From Curtobacterium luteum (GTDB lineage: Bacteria; Actinomycetota; Actinomycetes; Actinomycetales; Microbacteriaceae), in assembly GCF_014646995.1 (NCBI RefSeq), contig NZ_BMOI01000004.1, positions 31,797 through 95,796 on the forward strand: a DNA stretch of 64,000 bases, given 5' to 3'. The notes below the pieces were generated by a model. That model saw only the letters and a program-made list of their open reading frames with translations, was not told the origin of the DNA and searched no databases. The translations under genes and the position numbers were made by a program. The first letter of the stretch is position 1, and each line of letters begins with the position of its first letter. This document shows positions 25,713 to 35,291 of the stretch, piece by piece.

Positions 25713-25773
25713 GGTCACCAAGATTACAAGGCCTGGAGGCCCGGCTCGGCCCCGTGACGTCGGCTGCGGCCCG

Positions 25774-27462
25774 TCATGCGCTGACGAGTCGTCCGTCCCG
25801 CATCCGCAGGGTGCGGTCGACGAGGTCGACCGGCACGGGCACGTGCGAGACGATCACCACGGTCCGCCCGGCCCGCCGAGCGGCACCGACGAGGTCACGC
25901 AGCAGCGCCTCGGCGAGGTCGGGGTCGATGTCCGCGGTCGGCTCGTCGAGGACGAGCACCGGGAACGCGTGCAGCAGCGCACGGGCCAGCGCGAGCCGGT
26001 GCGCCTGCCCGCCGGACACGAGGACGCCGCGCTCCCCCACGCCGGCGTCGAGCCCGCCCCGCCCGACGACCCACGGACCGAGCCCGACCCGGTCGAGGAC
26101 GTCGAGCAGCTCCTCGTCGGTCGCGGTGTCGCGTGCGAACAGCAGGTTCTGCCGGACCGACTGGTCGAACACGAACGGGTCCTGCTCGATGAGGCCGATG
26201 CGTGCGCGGACCGCGTCGGGGTGCATGTCGCGCGCTTCGACGCCGTCGATCGCGTACGAGCCGCGGTGGTCGACGAACCGCACGAGCGCGTCCACGAGCG
26301 TCGACTTGCCGGCGCCGCTCGGCCCCTCGAGCACGACGACCTCGCCGGGGAGCAGGTCGAGCGACACCCCGGACACGGCGTCGACGCTCGCGCCGGGCCA
26401 ACGCACCGACAGGTCACGGACGGAGACCGACACGGCGCCGTCCACGACGAGCGAGGCAGGGTCTGCGGGTGTGGAAGGCTCCGGCACGATCCCGGTCGGC
26501 AGCGCAGTGGGCACCACGGCCTCGACCCGGTCGGCAGCGGCGCGCACCCGACGCAGTGTCAGGACCGCGAGCGGCGCCCCGCCGATGACCTCGAAGAGCG
26601 CCAGCGGGACGAAGACCGCGAGCGCCCAGAGGGGTCCGTCGAGGGCCCCGGAGACCACCGCGGGTGCGCCGACCGCGAGGATCCCGACGACCGCCGCGCC
26701 GCCCAGCAGCCCGCCGAGGGCACCGACGAGGGACTCGACGGCGCCCCGACGACGCACGGCGGCGGTCACGGACCGGTCGAGCCGCGCGATGTGCGCGAGT
26801 CGCTCGTCGAGGGCGCCGTGGGCGGCGAAGACGTCGAGCGCGCGGACGGTGTCGAGCACGAGGTCCGCGACCCGGCCCCGGTCCGCTGCGGTCCGCTCGT
26901 CCGAGCGCCGCGCGACGGCGACCGTCACCACCGACCCGAGGAGCGCCTCGGCCGCGAGGGCGAGGAGGAGCACGACCGCAGCGGGCACCGAGACGAGCGC
27001 GACCGCGACGACGGACACGAGCGCCACGACCCCGGCGGACACGAGCGGCCCGACGACCCGGATCGGCAGGTCCTGCAGCCGGTCGGTGTCCGTGACGAGC
27101 CGAGTGAGGAGGTCGCCGCGTCCGGTCGCGCCGAGACCGGCGGGCGCGACCGACGAGAGTCGGCGGTACATCTCCGTCCGGACCACGGCGAGCTGGCGGA
27201 ACGACGCGTCGTGACCGGCGAGGCGGTCCACGTACCGGAGGGCCGCCCGCCCGAGCGCGAACGCCCGCACCCCGACCATGACGAGCGTGAGGTAGAGGAT
27301 CGGCGGGTGCTCCGCGGCACGCGTGATGAGGTAGCCGCTCGCGGCGAGCAGGGCGACCGCGCACAGCGCACTGCCCACGCCGGCCCCCACGGCCTTGCCC
27401 CACCCAGCCCCGCGCGGCAGGGCGAGCCGCAGGACGGAGTCGTGTCGTGCCTCCCGGCTCAC
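25774..27462 (-). CDS. cydC: Thiol reductant ABC exporter subunit CydC
   Basis: A 562-residue half-transporter. The ABC exporter membrane domain (six segments, about residues 15-305) is followed by an ATPase with Walker [10 protein letters not shown], signature [16 protein letters not shown] and Walker [13 protein letters not shown]. With CydD it exports cysteine or glutathione to the outside and is needed to assemble cytochrome bd. It overlaps cydD by 4 bp. The gene order is cydA-cydB-cydD-cydC, normal for actinobacteria. Confidence 0.94.
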   Translation of the reverse strand: MSREARHDSVLRLALPRGAGWGKAVGAGVGSALCAVALLAASGYLITRAAEHPPILYLTLVMVGVRAFALGRAALRYVDRLAGHDASFRQLAVVRTEMYRRLSSVAPAGLGATGRGDLLTRLVTDTDRLQDLPIRVVGPLVSAGVVALVSVVAVALVSVPAAVVLLLALAAEALLGSVVTVAVARRSDERTAADRGRVADLVLDTVRALDVFAAHGALDERLAHIARLDRSVTAAVRRRGAVESLVGALGGLLGGAAVVGILAVGAPAVVSGALDGPLWALAVFVPLALFEVIGGAPLAVLTLRRVRAAADRVEAVVPTALPTGIVPEPSTPADPASLVVDGAVSVSVRDLSVRWPGASVDAVSGVSLDLLPGEVVVLEGPSGAGKSTLVDALVRFVDHRGSYAIDGVEARDMHPDAVRARIGLIEQDPFVFDQSVRQNLLFARDTATDEELLDVLDRVGLGPWVVGRGGLDAGVGERGVLVSGGQAHRLALARALLHAFPVLVLDEPTADIDPDLAEALLRDLVGAARRAGRTVVIVSHVPVPVDLVDRTLRMRDGRLVSA

Positions 27463-29114
27463 GCCCGCGCTCCGCTCGCGGCGGTGACCGTGACGGCGCC
27501 ACCGGTGCGCACGTCGATCCGCACGTCCGCCGCTGCGAGCACTGCAGGGCGGTGGCTGGCGACCACGACGACGCGGCCGTCGGCGGCGAGCCGGCGGATC
27601 GCCGCGACGACCTGCGACTCCGAGTCGGCGTCGAGTGCGGAGGTGGGCTCGTCGAGGAGGACGAGGGGGGTGTCCGCCCGACTCGCGCGGTACAGGGCGC
27701 GGGCGACGGACACGCGCTGCGCCTGTCCACCGGACAGACCGGCTCCGCCGGACCCGACCGGGAGGCCCGGGTCGACACCCAGCCCCGCCTCACGCAGCGC
27801 CGTGGTCACGGCGACGACGTCGGGGGTCGCGCTGAGCGCGACGTTCTCGGCGACGGTGCCGCCCACGAGGCGCGTCCGCTGGTCGGCCCAGGTCGTCCGC
27901 TCCGCCGCGGTCGTCCCGGCTGGACCGGGCACGGTCACGGTGCCGTCGTGCGCCACAGCGCCGCGGAGCGCAGCGATGATGCTCGACTTGCCCGATCCGC
28001 TCGGGCCCGCGAGTGCGACCACCGTGCCCGGCTCGGCACGGAGGTCGATCGGACCGATCACGACGTCCGGGCGGCGGACCGTGACGGTGTCGAGGACGAG
28101 CGCACCAGCAGCCGGGAGCGGCGTCGGGCTCGTCGGGACGGCCGCGTCACCGTCGTCGTCGAGGACGTCCAGCACGGCCGCGGCGGCCTCGACACCGTCC
28201 TGCGCGGCGTGGAAGTCGGCACCCACCTGTCGGATCGGCGCGAAGGCCTCGGGTGCCAGGACGAGGACGAACATCGCGGCCCCGAGGCCGAGCGAGCCGT
28301 CGACGAGCCGGACCCCGATGGACACCGCGACGAGCGCGACCGCGAGGCTCGCGGCGAGCTCGAGCGCGAAACCGCTGACGAAGGAGAGCCGCAGGACGCC
28401 CATCGTGGCGCGACGGTAGCCGTCCGTGAGAGCGCCGATCCGCCCGACCTGTCGCCGTGCCCGACCGAAGACCTTCAGCGTCGCGAGGCCCTCGACCGCC
28501 TCCGTGAACGCGCCGCCGAGGGTGGCGAGGGCGTCGGACTGCCTCCGCTGCAGCGCCTGGGTCGCGAGGCCGATGAGGACCATGAACACCGGGATCACCG
28601 GCAGCGCGCACAGGACCACGATGCCGCTCGTCGGGTCGCCGAGGCCGATCGCGACGAGCAGCACCGGCGTGGCGATGGCGGTGAGGGCGAGCTGCGGCAG
28701 GAACCGGCCGAAGTACGCGTCGAGGGCGTCGAGACCCGGTCCGAGCGTCGTGGCGAACCCGGCGCTCGACCGCGCGGCCAGCCACGCCGGTCCGCGCTCG
28801 GCGGCCCGGGCGAGGACCCGCGTGCGGAGCTCGCTCTTCACGCGTGCTGCCGCCCGGGCCGCGAGGTCGTCGGTCGCCCACGCGGCGACCGCCCGGACGA
28901 CGAACGCACCGCCGAGGAGCGCGAGCGCCTGCGCGAACGCGACGGGCAGGCGGCCCTCGCCGACCGCGTCGACCCCGAGCGTCACGGCAGCGGCGATCCC
29001 CCATGCGACGGCGACGGTCGCGAGCGTCCGCAGTGCCCCGGTGCCCGCGGCTGCCACGACGAAGCCGCGCGCCGTCCGCGACAGGCGCAGCAGTCGCGGG
29101 TCGAGCGGCTTCAT
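27459..29114 (-). CDS. cydD: Thiol reductant ABC exporter subunit CydD
   Basis: A 551-residue half-transporter, partner of CydC. The membrane domain has the CydD-type RSSAGFATTLGPGLDALDAYFGRFLPQL segment near residues 95-120. The ATPase part has Walker A GPSGSGKSS, signature LSGGQAQRVSVARALY and Walker B LVLLDEPTSALD. ATG 29114 is the first good start; the open frame further upstream overlaps cydB. It starts 26 bp after cydB and its end overlaps the start of cydC. Confidence 0.94.
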   Translation of the reverse strand: MKPLDPRLLRLSRTARGFVVAAAGTGALRTLATVAVAWGIAAAVTLGVDAVGEGRLPVAFAQALALLGGAFVVRAVAAWATDDLAARAAARVKSELRTRVLARAAERGPAWLAARSSAGFATTLGPGLDALDAYFGRFLPQLALTAIATPVLLVAIGLGDPTSGIVVLCALPVIPVFMVLIGLATQALQRRQSDALATLGGAFTEAVEGLATLKVFGRARRQVGRIGALTDGYRRATMGVLRLSFVSGFALELAASLAVALVAVSIGVRLVDGSLGLGAAMFVLVLAPEAFAPIRQVGADFHAAQDGVEAAAAVLDVLDDDGDAAVPTSPTPLPAAGALVLDTVTVRRPDVVIGPIDLRAEPGTVVALAGPSGSGKSSIIAALRGAVAHDGTVTVPGPAGTTAAERTTWADQRTRLVGGTVAENVALSATPDVVAVTTALREAGLGVDPGLPVGSGGAGLSGGQAQRVSVARALYRASRADTPLVLLDEPTSALDADSESQVVAAIRRLAADGRVVVVASHRPAVLAAADVRIDVRTGGAVTVTAASGARA

Positions 29115-29140
29115 CGTGGGTTCCTCGTGGTCGTGGGCGG

Positions 29141-30145
29141 CTAGTGGGCGGCCTGGGCGATGTGGGCCCGCGAGACGCGCTTGCGGAAGACCCAGTAGGT
29201 CCAGGCCTGGTAGGCGAGCACGAGCGGGACGAAGATCAGCGCGACCCAGCTCATCACGGTCAGCGTGTACGAACCGCTGCTCGCGTTGTAGACGTTCAGG
29301 CTGTTCGCCGGGTCGTTCGACGCGGGCATCACGTTCGGGAAGATCGCCGTGAACATCGCCAGCACGACCGCGGCGATCGTGATCGCCATGAGCGTGAACG
29401 CCCGTCCTTCCTTGCCCCACGCGGTGCAGAGGACCGCGAGGACGAGGGCCAGTGCCGCCACCACGGAGAGCACGAGGCTCGCCGGCGTCGCGCGGACGAA
29501 CGCCATCGCGACGAGGAACGCCGCGCCGACGACGATCGTGACGATGCCCGCACGGGTCGCGAGCCGCTTGGCCCGCTCGCGGATCTCCCCCTCCGTCTTC
29601 AGCGCGACGAACACGACGCCGTGGGTGAAGAACACCAGGAGCGTGGTCAGCCCGGTGAGCAGCGCGAACGGGTTGAGCAGGTCGAAGATGGTCCCGGTGT
29701 AGTTGTGGCCGGCGTCCATCGGGATGCCGCGCACGACGTTGCCGAACGCGACGCCCCAGAGGAACGACGGGAGGGCGCTGCCGACGATGATCATCAGGTC
29801 GAAGCGGCGCTTCCACTCGGCGTGCTTGTTCTGGTGCCGGTACTCGAACGAGACGCCGCGGGCGATGAGTGCCGCGAGGATGAGCAACAGCGCCAGGTAG
29901 AAGCCGGAGAACATCGTCGCGTACCACTCCGGGAACGCCGCGAACAGGCAGGCGCCGGCGACGATGACCCAGGTCTCGTTGAGGTCCCACACGGGCCCGA
30001 TCGTGTTGATCAGCACGCGGCGGTCGGTGTCGTCCTTGCCGAGGAACGGCAGCGACATCCCGACGCCGAAGTCGAAGCCGTCGAGCACGAAGTAGCCCAC
30101 GAAGAACAGTCCGACGATCGCGAACCAGAGCACGGGCAGGTCCAT
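29141..30145 (-). CDS. cydB: Cytochrome bd ubiquinol/menaquinol oxidase subunit II
   Basis: A 334-residue membrane protein with about nine hydrophobic segments. The start MDLPVLWFAIVGLFFVGYFVLDGFDFGVGM is diagnostic for CydB, as are NETWVIVAGACLFAAFP and SFLWGVAFGNVVRGIP. It pairs with CydA to form the oxygen-reducing, high-affinity terminal oxidase of the plasma membrane. Its start lies 1 bp after the cydA stop, so expression is coupled. Confidence 0.97.
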   Translation of the reverse strand: MDLPVLWFAIVGLFFVGYFVLDGFDFGVGMSLPFLGKDDTDRRVLINTIGPVWDLNETWVIVAGACLFAAFPEWYATMFSGFYLALLLILAALIARGVSFEYRHQNKHAEWKRRFDLMIIVGSALPSFLWGVAFGNVVRGIPMDAGHNYTGTIFDLLNPFALLTGLTTLLVFFTHGVVFVALKTEGEIRERAKRLATRAGIVTIVVGAAFLVAMAFVRATPASLVLSVVAALALVLAVLCTAWGKEGRAFTLMAITIAAVVLAMFTAIFPNVMPASNDPANSLNVYNASSGSYTLTVMSWVALIFVPLVLAYQAWTYWVFRKRVSRAHIAQAAH

Positions 30146-30146
30146 C

Positions 30147-31559
30147 TCAGTACACCGTCACTTCGTGCTTGACCTCGCCGGTCTCCTCGTCGACCTCCGC
30201 CGGGGCGGCGGGGCCCTCCTGCGCGACCTTCTTGATGAGCCGGAACTCGACCACCGCGAGGGCGCCGTAGATGAGCGTGAACACGACGAGCGAGATGAGG
30301 ACCTCGAGGCCGGTCACGTTCGGCGAGACGCCGTCGGCCGTCTTGAGCAGCCCGAAGACGAGCCACGGCTGGCGCCCCATCTCCGTGAAGATCCAGCCCA
30401 TGATCATCGCGGCCATCGGGAGCGGCATGGCCCAGGTCGCGACCCGCCACACCCACCGCTGCTGGGGGAAGCGGCCCTTGCGGGTCAGCCAGAGCCCGAC
30501 GAGCGAGACGAGGACCGCGCCCACGCCGAGGGCGATCATCCACCGGAAGGCCCAGTACGTGACCCAGATGATCGGCTTGTAGTCGCCGGCACCGTACACC
30601 TGCGAGTACTGCGCCTGCAGGTCGTTGATGCCTTCGACGGTGCCGTTGAAGGTGTGCGTCGAGAGGAACGACAGCAGGTACGGGATGCGGATCGAGAACA
30701 GCTCGTGGACCCCGTCAGGAGTACCGAGCGTGAAGATCGAGAACGAGGCGTCCTTGCCGGTCGAGGTGTTGTAGAGCGCCTCGGCCGCGGCCATCTTCAT
30801 CGGCTGGGTGTCGACCATCGTGAGCCCGAGCTGGTCGCCGGTGAGGACCGTGAGGGCTCCGGAGGCGAGCATCGTCCACATGCCGAACTTCAGCGCCGGC
30901 AGCATCGTCTCGAGGCTCTGGTTGCGGGCCAGGTGCCACGCGGCGACCGCGATGATGACCGACGCGGCGACCATGAACGCGCCGAACAGGGTGTGCGGGA
31001 ACGCCGCCAGCGCGACCTTGTTCGTGAGCACGGCCCAGATGTCGGTGAGCTCGGCGCGGCCCTTGGCCTCGTTGATGGCGTAGCCGACCGGGTGCTGCAT
31101 GAACGCGTTCGCCGCGAGGATGAAGTACGCCGACAGCATCGTGCCGACGCTCACGCACCAGATCGTCGCGAGGTGCACCTTCTTCGGCAGGCGGTCCCAG
31201 CCGAAGATCCAGAGCCCGATGAACGCGGCCTCGAAGAAGAACGCCAGGATGCCCTCGAGCGCGAGCGGTGCGCCGAACACGTCACCGACGAAGCGCGAGT
31301 AGTTCGACCAGTTCATGCCGAACTGGAACTCCTGCACGATGCCGGTGACCACGCCCATCGCGAAGTTGATGAGGAAGATCCGGCCGAAGAACCGGGTGAG
31401 CTGCAGGTAGTGCGCCCGTCCGGTGCGCACCCAGGCGGTCTGGAACACCGCGACGACCACGGCCATGCCGATGGTCAGGGGCACGAAGAGGAAGTGGTAG
31501 ATCGTCGTCAGACCGAACTGCCACCGCGACAGGATGAGCGGATCGAGGATGTCGTTCAT
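30147..31559 (-). CDS. cydA: Cytochrome bd ubiquinol/menaquinol oxidase subunit I
   Basis: A 470-residue heme-bearing subunit. Visible marks are LSRWQFGLTTIYHFLFVPLTIGM with the N-terminal heme b595 ligand His, NPVG-like MQHPVGYAINE, the GRQPW motif, and the short form of the Q-loop typical of actinobacterial and firmicute enzymes. It oxidises menaquinol and reduces oxygen without pumping protons. It is first in the cydABDC operon. A GGAAA lies 6 nt before the ATG. Confidence 0.97.
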   Translation of the reverse strand: MNDILDPLILSRWQFGLTTIYHFLFVPLTIGMAVVVAVFQTAWVRTGRAHYLQLTRFFGRIFLINFAMGVVTGIVQEFQFGMNWSNYSRFVGDVFGAPLALEGILAFFFEAAFIGLWIFGWDRLPKKVHLATIWCVSVGTMLSAYFILAANAFMQHPVGYAINEAKGRAELTDIWAVLTNKVALAAFPHTLFGAFMVAASVIIAVAAWHLARNQSLETMLPALKFGMWTMLASGALTVLTGDQLGLTMVDTQPMKMAAAEALYNTSTGKDASFSIFTLGTPDGVHELFSIRIPYLLSFLSTHTFNGTVEGINDLQAQYSQVYGAGDYKPIIWVTYWAFRWMIALGVGAVLVSLVGLWLTRKGRFPQQRWVWRVATWAMPLPMAAMIMGWIFTEMGRQPWLVFGLLKTADGVSPNVTGLEVLISLVVFTLIYGALAVVEFRLIKKVAQEGPAAPAEVDEETGEVKHEVTVY

Positions 31560-31781
31560 GCGGCGTTTCCGAGCCGGGTCGCCGCGCGCTGTTGGTGCAC
31601 GTCAGTTGCTTCCTGTGGAAGGGGGAACTTCTGGTGTCACAGGCCTTTGGGACACCTCCACGCTACCGCCCGGACACCTCGTTCGACAAGTTGTAGAACA
31701 CTCCTCTGCACGAATGTGCAGGGGAACTGCACGGCACGGTTGTACGGAACAAGCGTGCTGCGAGGCCGGCTCGGCAAACAG
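31560..31781. other. Regulatory spacer upstream of cydA
   Basis: The gap from cydA to the next gene is 279 bp, its last part being the terminator of the transporter operon. This section must hold the cydA promoter. I see a short inverted repeat, CTGCAC-GAAT-GTGCAG, at 31706-31721 and the inverted pair GGTGTC/GACACC around 31634-31655. I find no convincing Rex site (TTGTGAA-N4-TTCACAA form) and cannot name the regulator. Confidence 0.5.
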
Positions 31782-31815
31782 CGACAGGCGCCGGGCCGAA
31801 GCCCGACGCCTGTCG
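31782..31815 (-). terminator. Terminator of the osmoprotectant ABC operon
   Basis: A 15-bp stem (one G-T pair) closed by a TTCG tetraloop on the minus strand, followed there by CTGTTTG. It lies 24 bp after the stop of the substrate-binding protein gene. Confidence 0.85.
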
Positions 31816-31838
31816 TCTTTCCGGTGTGGGACGCGCTG

Positions 31839-32759
31839 TTACAGCAGGCCCTTCTCGGTGAGGAAGTCCTTCGCGATGGTGGACGCCTTCTCCTTGTCGG
31901 TGACGCTCTTCGCGTTGAGTTCGATGAGCGCATCGGTGGTGAGCACCTTGCTCACCTCGTCGATGTCCGCGGCCGCCTTGTCGTCGACCTTCTTCGACAC
32001 CACCGGGATGACGTTCTGCGGCAGGATCAGGTTCTCGGGGTCCTTCAGCGAGACGAAGTCGTTCGCCTTGATGCTCGGGTCCGCGCTGTAGATGTCGGCG
32101 AGCTGGACGGTGCCGTCCTTGAGCGCCTTCACCGTCAGGGCTCCGCCCGAGTCCTCGATCGCCTTGAAGTCGACGTCCACGCCGTAGACCGACTTCAGCC
32201 CCTTCGGACCGTACGGTCGGGTCTGGAACTCGGAGTTCGCGCCGACGGTGAGCGTCTTCTCGACGTTCTTGAGGTCGGCGAGGCTCGTGACGTCGTTCTC
32301 CTCGGAGAACTGCTTCGTGACCGTGTAGCTGTCCTGGTCGGTCGCCTCGGCCTCGTCGAGGACTCGGAGGCCGGACGGCAGCGCCTTCTGGAGCGCCGCG
32401 TCGATCTCCGACGGGGTCTTCGCGGTGGCCTTCTTGTCGTAGTACTGCAGCAGGTTGCCGCTGTACTCGGGCATGACGTCGATCGCGCCCTTCTGGAGCT
32501 GCGGCAGGTAGATCTCACGCTGCCCGATGTTGAAGTTCCGCTTCACCTGGAAGCCGTCCTTCTCGAGGACCTGCGCGTACATCTCGGCGATGATCTCGTT
32601 CGAGTAGTACTGCTGCGACCCGATGACGATCGTCTTCGAGTCGCTGGAGCTGCTGGAGCCGCTGTCGAGCGGGTTGCTCGACGCGCAGCCGCTGAGGGCT
32701 GCCGCGACGCCCAGTGCCAGCGCTGCTGCGACGCCGGCACGGATCTTTGCTGTGATCAC
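31839..32759 (-). CDS. Osmoprotectant (glycine betaine/choline-type) ABC substrate-binding lipoprotein
   Basis: A 306-residue lipoprotein of the OpuAC/ProX family. The signal peptide ends in the lipobox LSGC (Cys near residue 24) followed by a Ser-rich linker. The ligand-binding domain has IVIGSQQYYSNEIIAEMYAQ, NIGQREIYLPQLQKGAIDVMPEYSGNLLQYY, and the later YSADPSIKANDFVSLKD block. It starts at GTG 32759, overlapping the permease stop by 4 bp (GTGA). The frame is intact, unlike two of its three partner genes. Confidence 0.93.
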   Translation of the reverse strand: MITAKIRAGVAAALALGVAAALSGCASSNPLDSGSSSSSDSKTIVIGSQQYYSNEIIAEMYAQVLEKDGFQVKRNFNIGQREIYLPQLQKGAIDVMPEYSGNLLQYYDKKATAKTPSEIDAALQKALPSGLRVLDEAEATDQDSYTVTKQFSEENDVTSLADLKNVEKTLTVGANSEFQTRPYGPKGLKSVYGVDVDFKAIEDSGGALTVKALKDGTVQLADIYSADPSIKANDFVSLKDPENLILPQNVIPVVSKKVDDKAAADIDEVSKVLTTDALIELNAKSVTDKEKASTIAKDFLTEKGLL

Positions 32760-33485
32760 GATGGAGTTCCTTCCGGGATGGGATTGCGGGACCGCTCGCG
32801 CGACCCCTGGCGCCGCCGGGCCGACGGGTCGGCAGTGCCCTTCGGCACCGCCGCCCGCTGGAGTGCGGCGAACACGATCTCGAACGCGATCGCGAGTGCG
32901 ATCACGAGGATGGAGGCGCCGAGCATCTCGGCGTAGTCCTGGGTCTTGAGCCCGAGGAAGAAGTAGCCGCCCAGACCACCGGCGCCCACGTAGGCGGCCA
33001 GGGTGGCGGTGGCGACGACCTGCAGCACGGCTGCTCGGATCCCCGCCGATGAGGAGCGGCAGCCCGAGCGGGATCTCGACCTTCCACAGCACCTGCCAGC
33101 CGGTCATGCCCTGCGCCTTGGCGGCGTCGACGGTGACGGGTTCGACGGACTCGATGCCCGAGTACGCCCCGGCGAGCACCGACGGGATGGCCAGGATGAC
33201 CAGCGCGAGGAGCGGCGCCTGCAGGCCGATCCCGAGCAGGAGGCCGAAGAGCGACAGGACGCCGAGCGTCGGCAGGGCGCGGACGCCGCCGGACACCCCG
33301 ATCGAGAAGCCCCGCAGACGCCCGGTGTGGCCGATCGCGTAGCCGATGGGGATCGCGATGACCGAGGCGATGAGGACCGCGAACAGCGTGATCCAGACGT
33401 GCTCCCAGAGCCGACCGGGGATGGCGTTGAGACCGGAGTAGTTCTGCGGGTCGAAGACCCACCCGAACGCGTCGCCGATGATCAC
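32756..33485 (-). pseudogene. Osmoprotectant ABC permease, frameshifted
   Basis: An OpuBB/ProW-type permease split by a one-base insertion. From GTG 33485 the frame reads VIIGDAFGWVFDPQNYSGLN and continues through VEIPLGLPLLIGG, where it leaves the family pattern. The next part of the family sequence, AAVLQVVATATLAAYVGAGGLGGYFF, is in another frame and ends at 32756. The shift is at a run of four C on the plus strand (33041-33044), where three would restore the frame. The total length of 730 bp is one over a multiple of three. Both ends still overlap their neighbours by GTGA, so the break is recent or is an assembly error. Confidence 0.85.
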
Positions 33486-34198
33486 GAGGCCACCTCCGTC
33501 CGCTGGAGCACCCGGCGCGCGGAGCGCTGGCTCGTCCGCGTGCGACGGGTCCACGGCATCACGAGCCGACCGACCAGGACGAGCACGGCGTCGATCGCGA
33601 AGGCGAGCACGAGCACCATCACGATGCCGGAGATGATCTCCTCGTAGATGCCGCGCGCGAGGCCGTCGGTGAAGAGCGAGCCGAGGCTCTGGATCCCGAG
33701 GACCGCGCCCACGGTCGTCAGGGAGATCGTGGAGACCGCGACGACGCGGAGTCCGGCCAGCAGGACCGGCCCGGCCAGCGGGAGCTCGACGCGGAAGAAC
33801 CGCTGCGCGGACGAGTACCCCATCGCGGTCGCGGCCGCGACCGTCGCGCCGTCGACCGAGGTCAGCCCGTCCACCGTCGACCGGACCATGAGCGCCAGCC
33901 CGTAGATCGTCAGGCTGATGATCACGTTCACCGGGCTCGTGAGGCTCGTCCCGATGATGCCGGGCAGCGCCACGAAGAGCGCCAGCGACGGGATCGCGTA
34001 GAGCAGGCCGGCGAAGGTCACGATGCCGCTGCCGAGCCCCGCGGAGAAGCGCGAGCTGCCCGGACGCTGCAGACGGACGACGAGCCATCCGATCGGGATC
34101 GACAGCACGAACGCGATGATGATCGGCGGGATCGCGATCGCCAGGTGCGCGGTCGTCGCGTCCCCGATCGTGTCGAGGTTCGACAGGACCCAGTTCAC
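33482..34198 (-). CDS. Osmoprotectant ABC transporter permease (intact)
   Basis: A 238-residue BPD-type permease with about six membrane segments. The EAA-like loop is visible as DGATVAAATAMGYSSAQRFFRVELPLAGPVLLAGLR, typical of OpuCB/OpuCD-type permeases. The start is GTG 34198, overlapping the ATPase stop by 4 bp; its own stop overlaps the next permease start the same way. With the ATPase, the second permease and the lipoprotein it would import glycine betaine, choline or similar solutes under osmotic stress, if the neighbours were functional. Confidence 0.92.
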   Translation of the reverse strand: MNWVLSNLDTIGDATTAHLAIAIPPIIIAFVLSIPIGWLVVRLQRPGSSRFSAGLGSGIVTFAGLLYAIPSLALFVALPGIIGTSLTSPVNVIISLTIYGLALMVRSTVDGLTSVDGATVAAATAMGYSSAQRFFRVELPLAGPVLLAGLRVVAVSTISLTTVGAVLGIQSLGSLFTDGLARGIYEEIISGIVMVLVLAFAIDAVLVLVGRLVMPWTRRTRTSQRSARRVLQRTEVAS

Positions 34199-35108
34199 CG
34201 GGGTCCCCCACCCTGCGCCGGAGCACCCGGGGCGGTGTCACGCGCTCCGGCCTCTGCACCCTGCGGGACGGCGGCCGCGGCGTCGACCACCTGGACCGGG
34301 CCGGTGAGGACCCCGGCGGCACGTCCGTCGCCGTCCACGACGATCGGCCCCGTCGGGGTCTGCTCGACCCGGAGCGCACGCCGGCCACGGCCGCACCGAT
34401 GAAGTTCGCGACGAAGTCGTCCGCCGGTTCGGCGAGGATCTCGGCCGGCGTGCCCTGCTGGGCGATCTCGCCGCCCTTCTTGAGGATGACGACCTGGTCG
34501 CCGAGCTTGAACGCCTCGTCGATGTCGTGGGTCACGAAGACCACCGTCTTGCCGAGTTCGCGCTGCAGGCGGATCAGTTCGTCCTGCAGGTCGTTGCGGA
34601 CGAGGGGGTCGACGGCGCCGAACGGCTCGTCCATGAGCAGGATGTTCGGGTCGACCGCGAGCCCACGCGCCACGCCGACGCGCTGCTGCTGGCCACCGGA
34701 GAGCTGCGAGGGGTAGCGGTTCGCGAACGCCCGGTCGAGGCCGACCGTGTCCATGAGCTCGAGCGCGCGCTCGCGCGCCTGCGCCTTGCCGACACCCGTC
34801 AGCAGCGGCACGGTCGCGATGTTGTCGACCACGCGGCGGTGCGGCAGGAGCCCGGCGTTCTGCATGACGTAGCCGATCCGCCGGCGGAGCTGGACCGGGT
34901 CGACCGACGCGACGTCCTCGCCGTCGATGGACACCGACCCCGACGTCGGGTCCACCATGCGGTTGATCATCCGGAGGAGGGTCGTCTTGCCGCAACCGCT
35001 CGACCCGACGAAGACCGTCGTGGTTCGGGAGGGTATGACGAGGTGGAAGTCCTCGACCGCGGTGGTGCCGTCCGGGTACGTCTTCCGTACCGACCGGAAC
35101 TCGATCAT
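34195..35108 (-). pseudogene. Osmoprotectant ABC transporter ATPase, frameshifted near its C-terminus
   Basis: It starts at ATG 35108 (MIEFRSVRKTYPDGTTAVEDF) with an intact nucleotide-binding domain: Walker A GSSGCGKTT, signature LSGGQQQRVGVARGL and Walker B ILLMDEPFGAVD. Near ADDFVANFIGA the frame fails. The conserved family continuation (GADRG type) is recovered by adding one base near 34390, after which another frame reads RRALRVEQTPTGPIVVDGDG and ends at 34195. The length of 914 bp is one short of a multiple of three. The catalytic domain is complete, so a truncated product with a wrong tail could keep activity. Confidence 0.85.
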
Positions 35109-35238
35109 GGTGGGTGCCCTTCTGTTCGGAGGTAGCCCGACTCCGCACGACAGTACCCGTGGGGACCGACAGCGGTTGCGCGGTGACGCCCCGTGTCGCC
35201 TCATGGACAGCGACGCCCGCTCGGTGGGCGCGCGCGAC

Positions 35239-35271
35239 GACGCCCGCGTCCCTGTTCGGAGCGCGGGCGTC
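35239..35271 (-). terminator. Terminator of the TetR gene
   Basis: A perfect 10-bp stem (GACGCCCGCG pairing with CGCGGGCGTC) with a 13-nt loop, 20 bp after the TetR stop. Beyond it the 130 bp to the ATPase gene should hold that operon's promoter, which I cannot define. Confidence 0.7.
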
Positions 35272-35291
35272 GGCGGACGGGTGGGGGCTGC

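Noticed and set aside
31600..31740. Rex binding site upstream of cydA
   Set aside because: No sequence close to TTGTGAA-N4-TTCACAA was found; the short palindromes present do not match.
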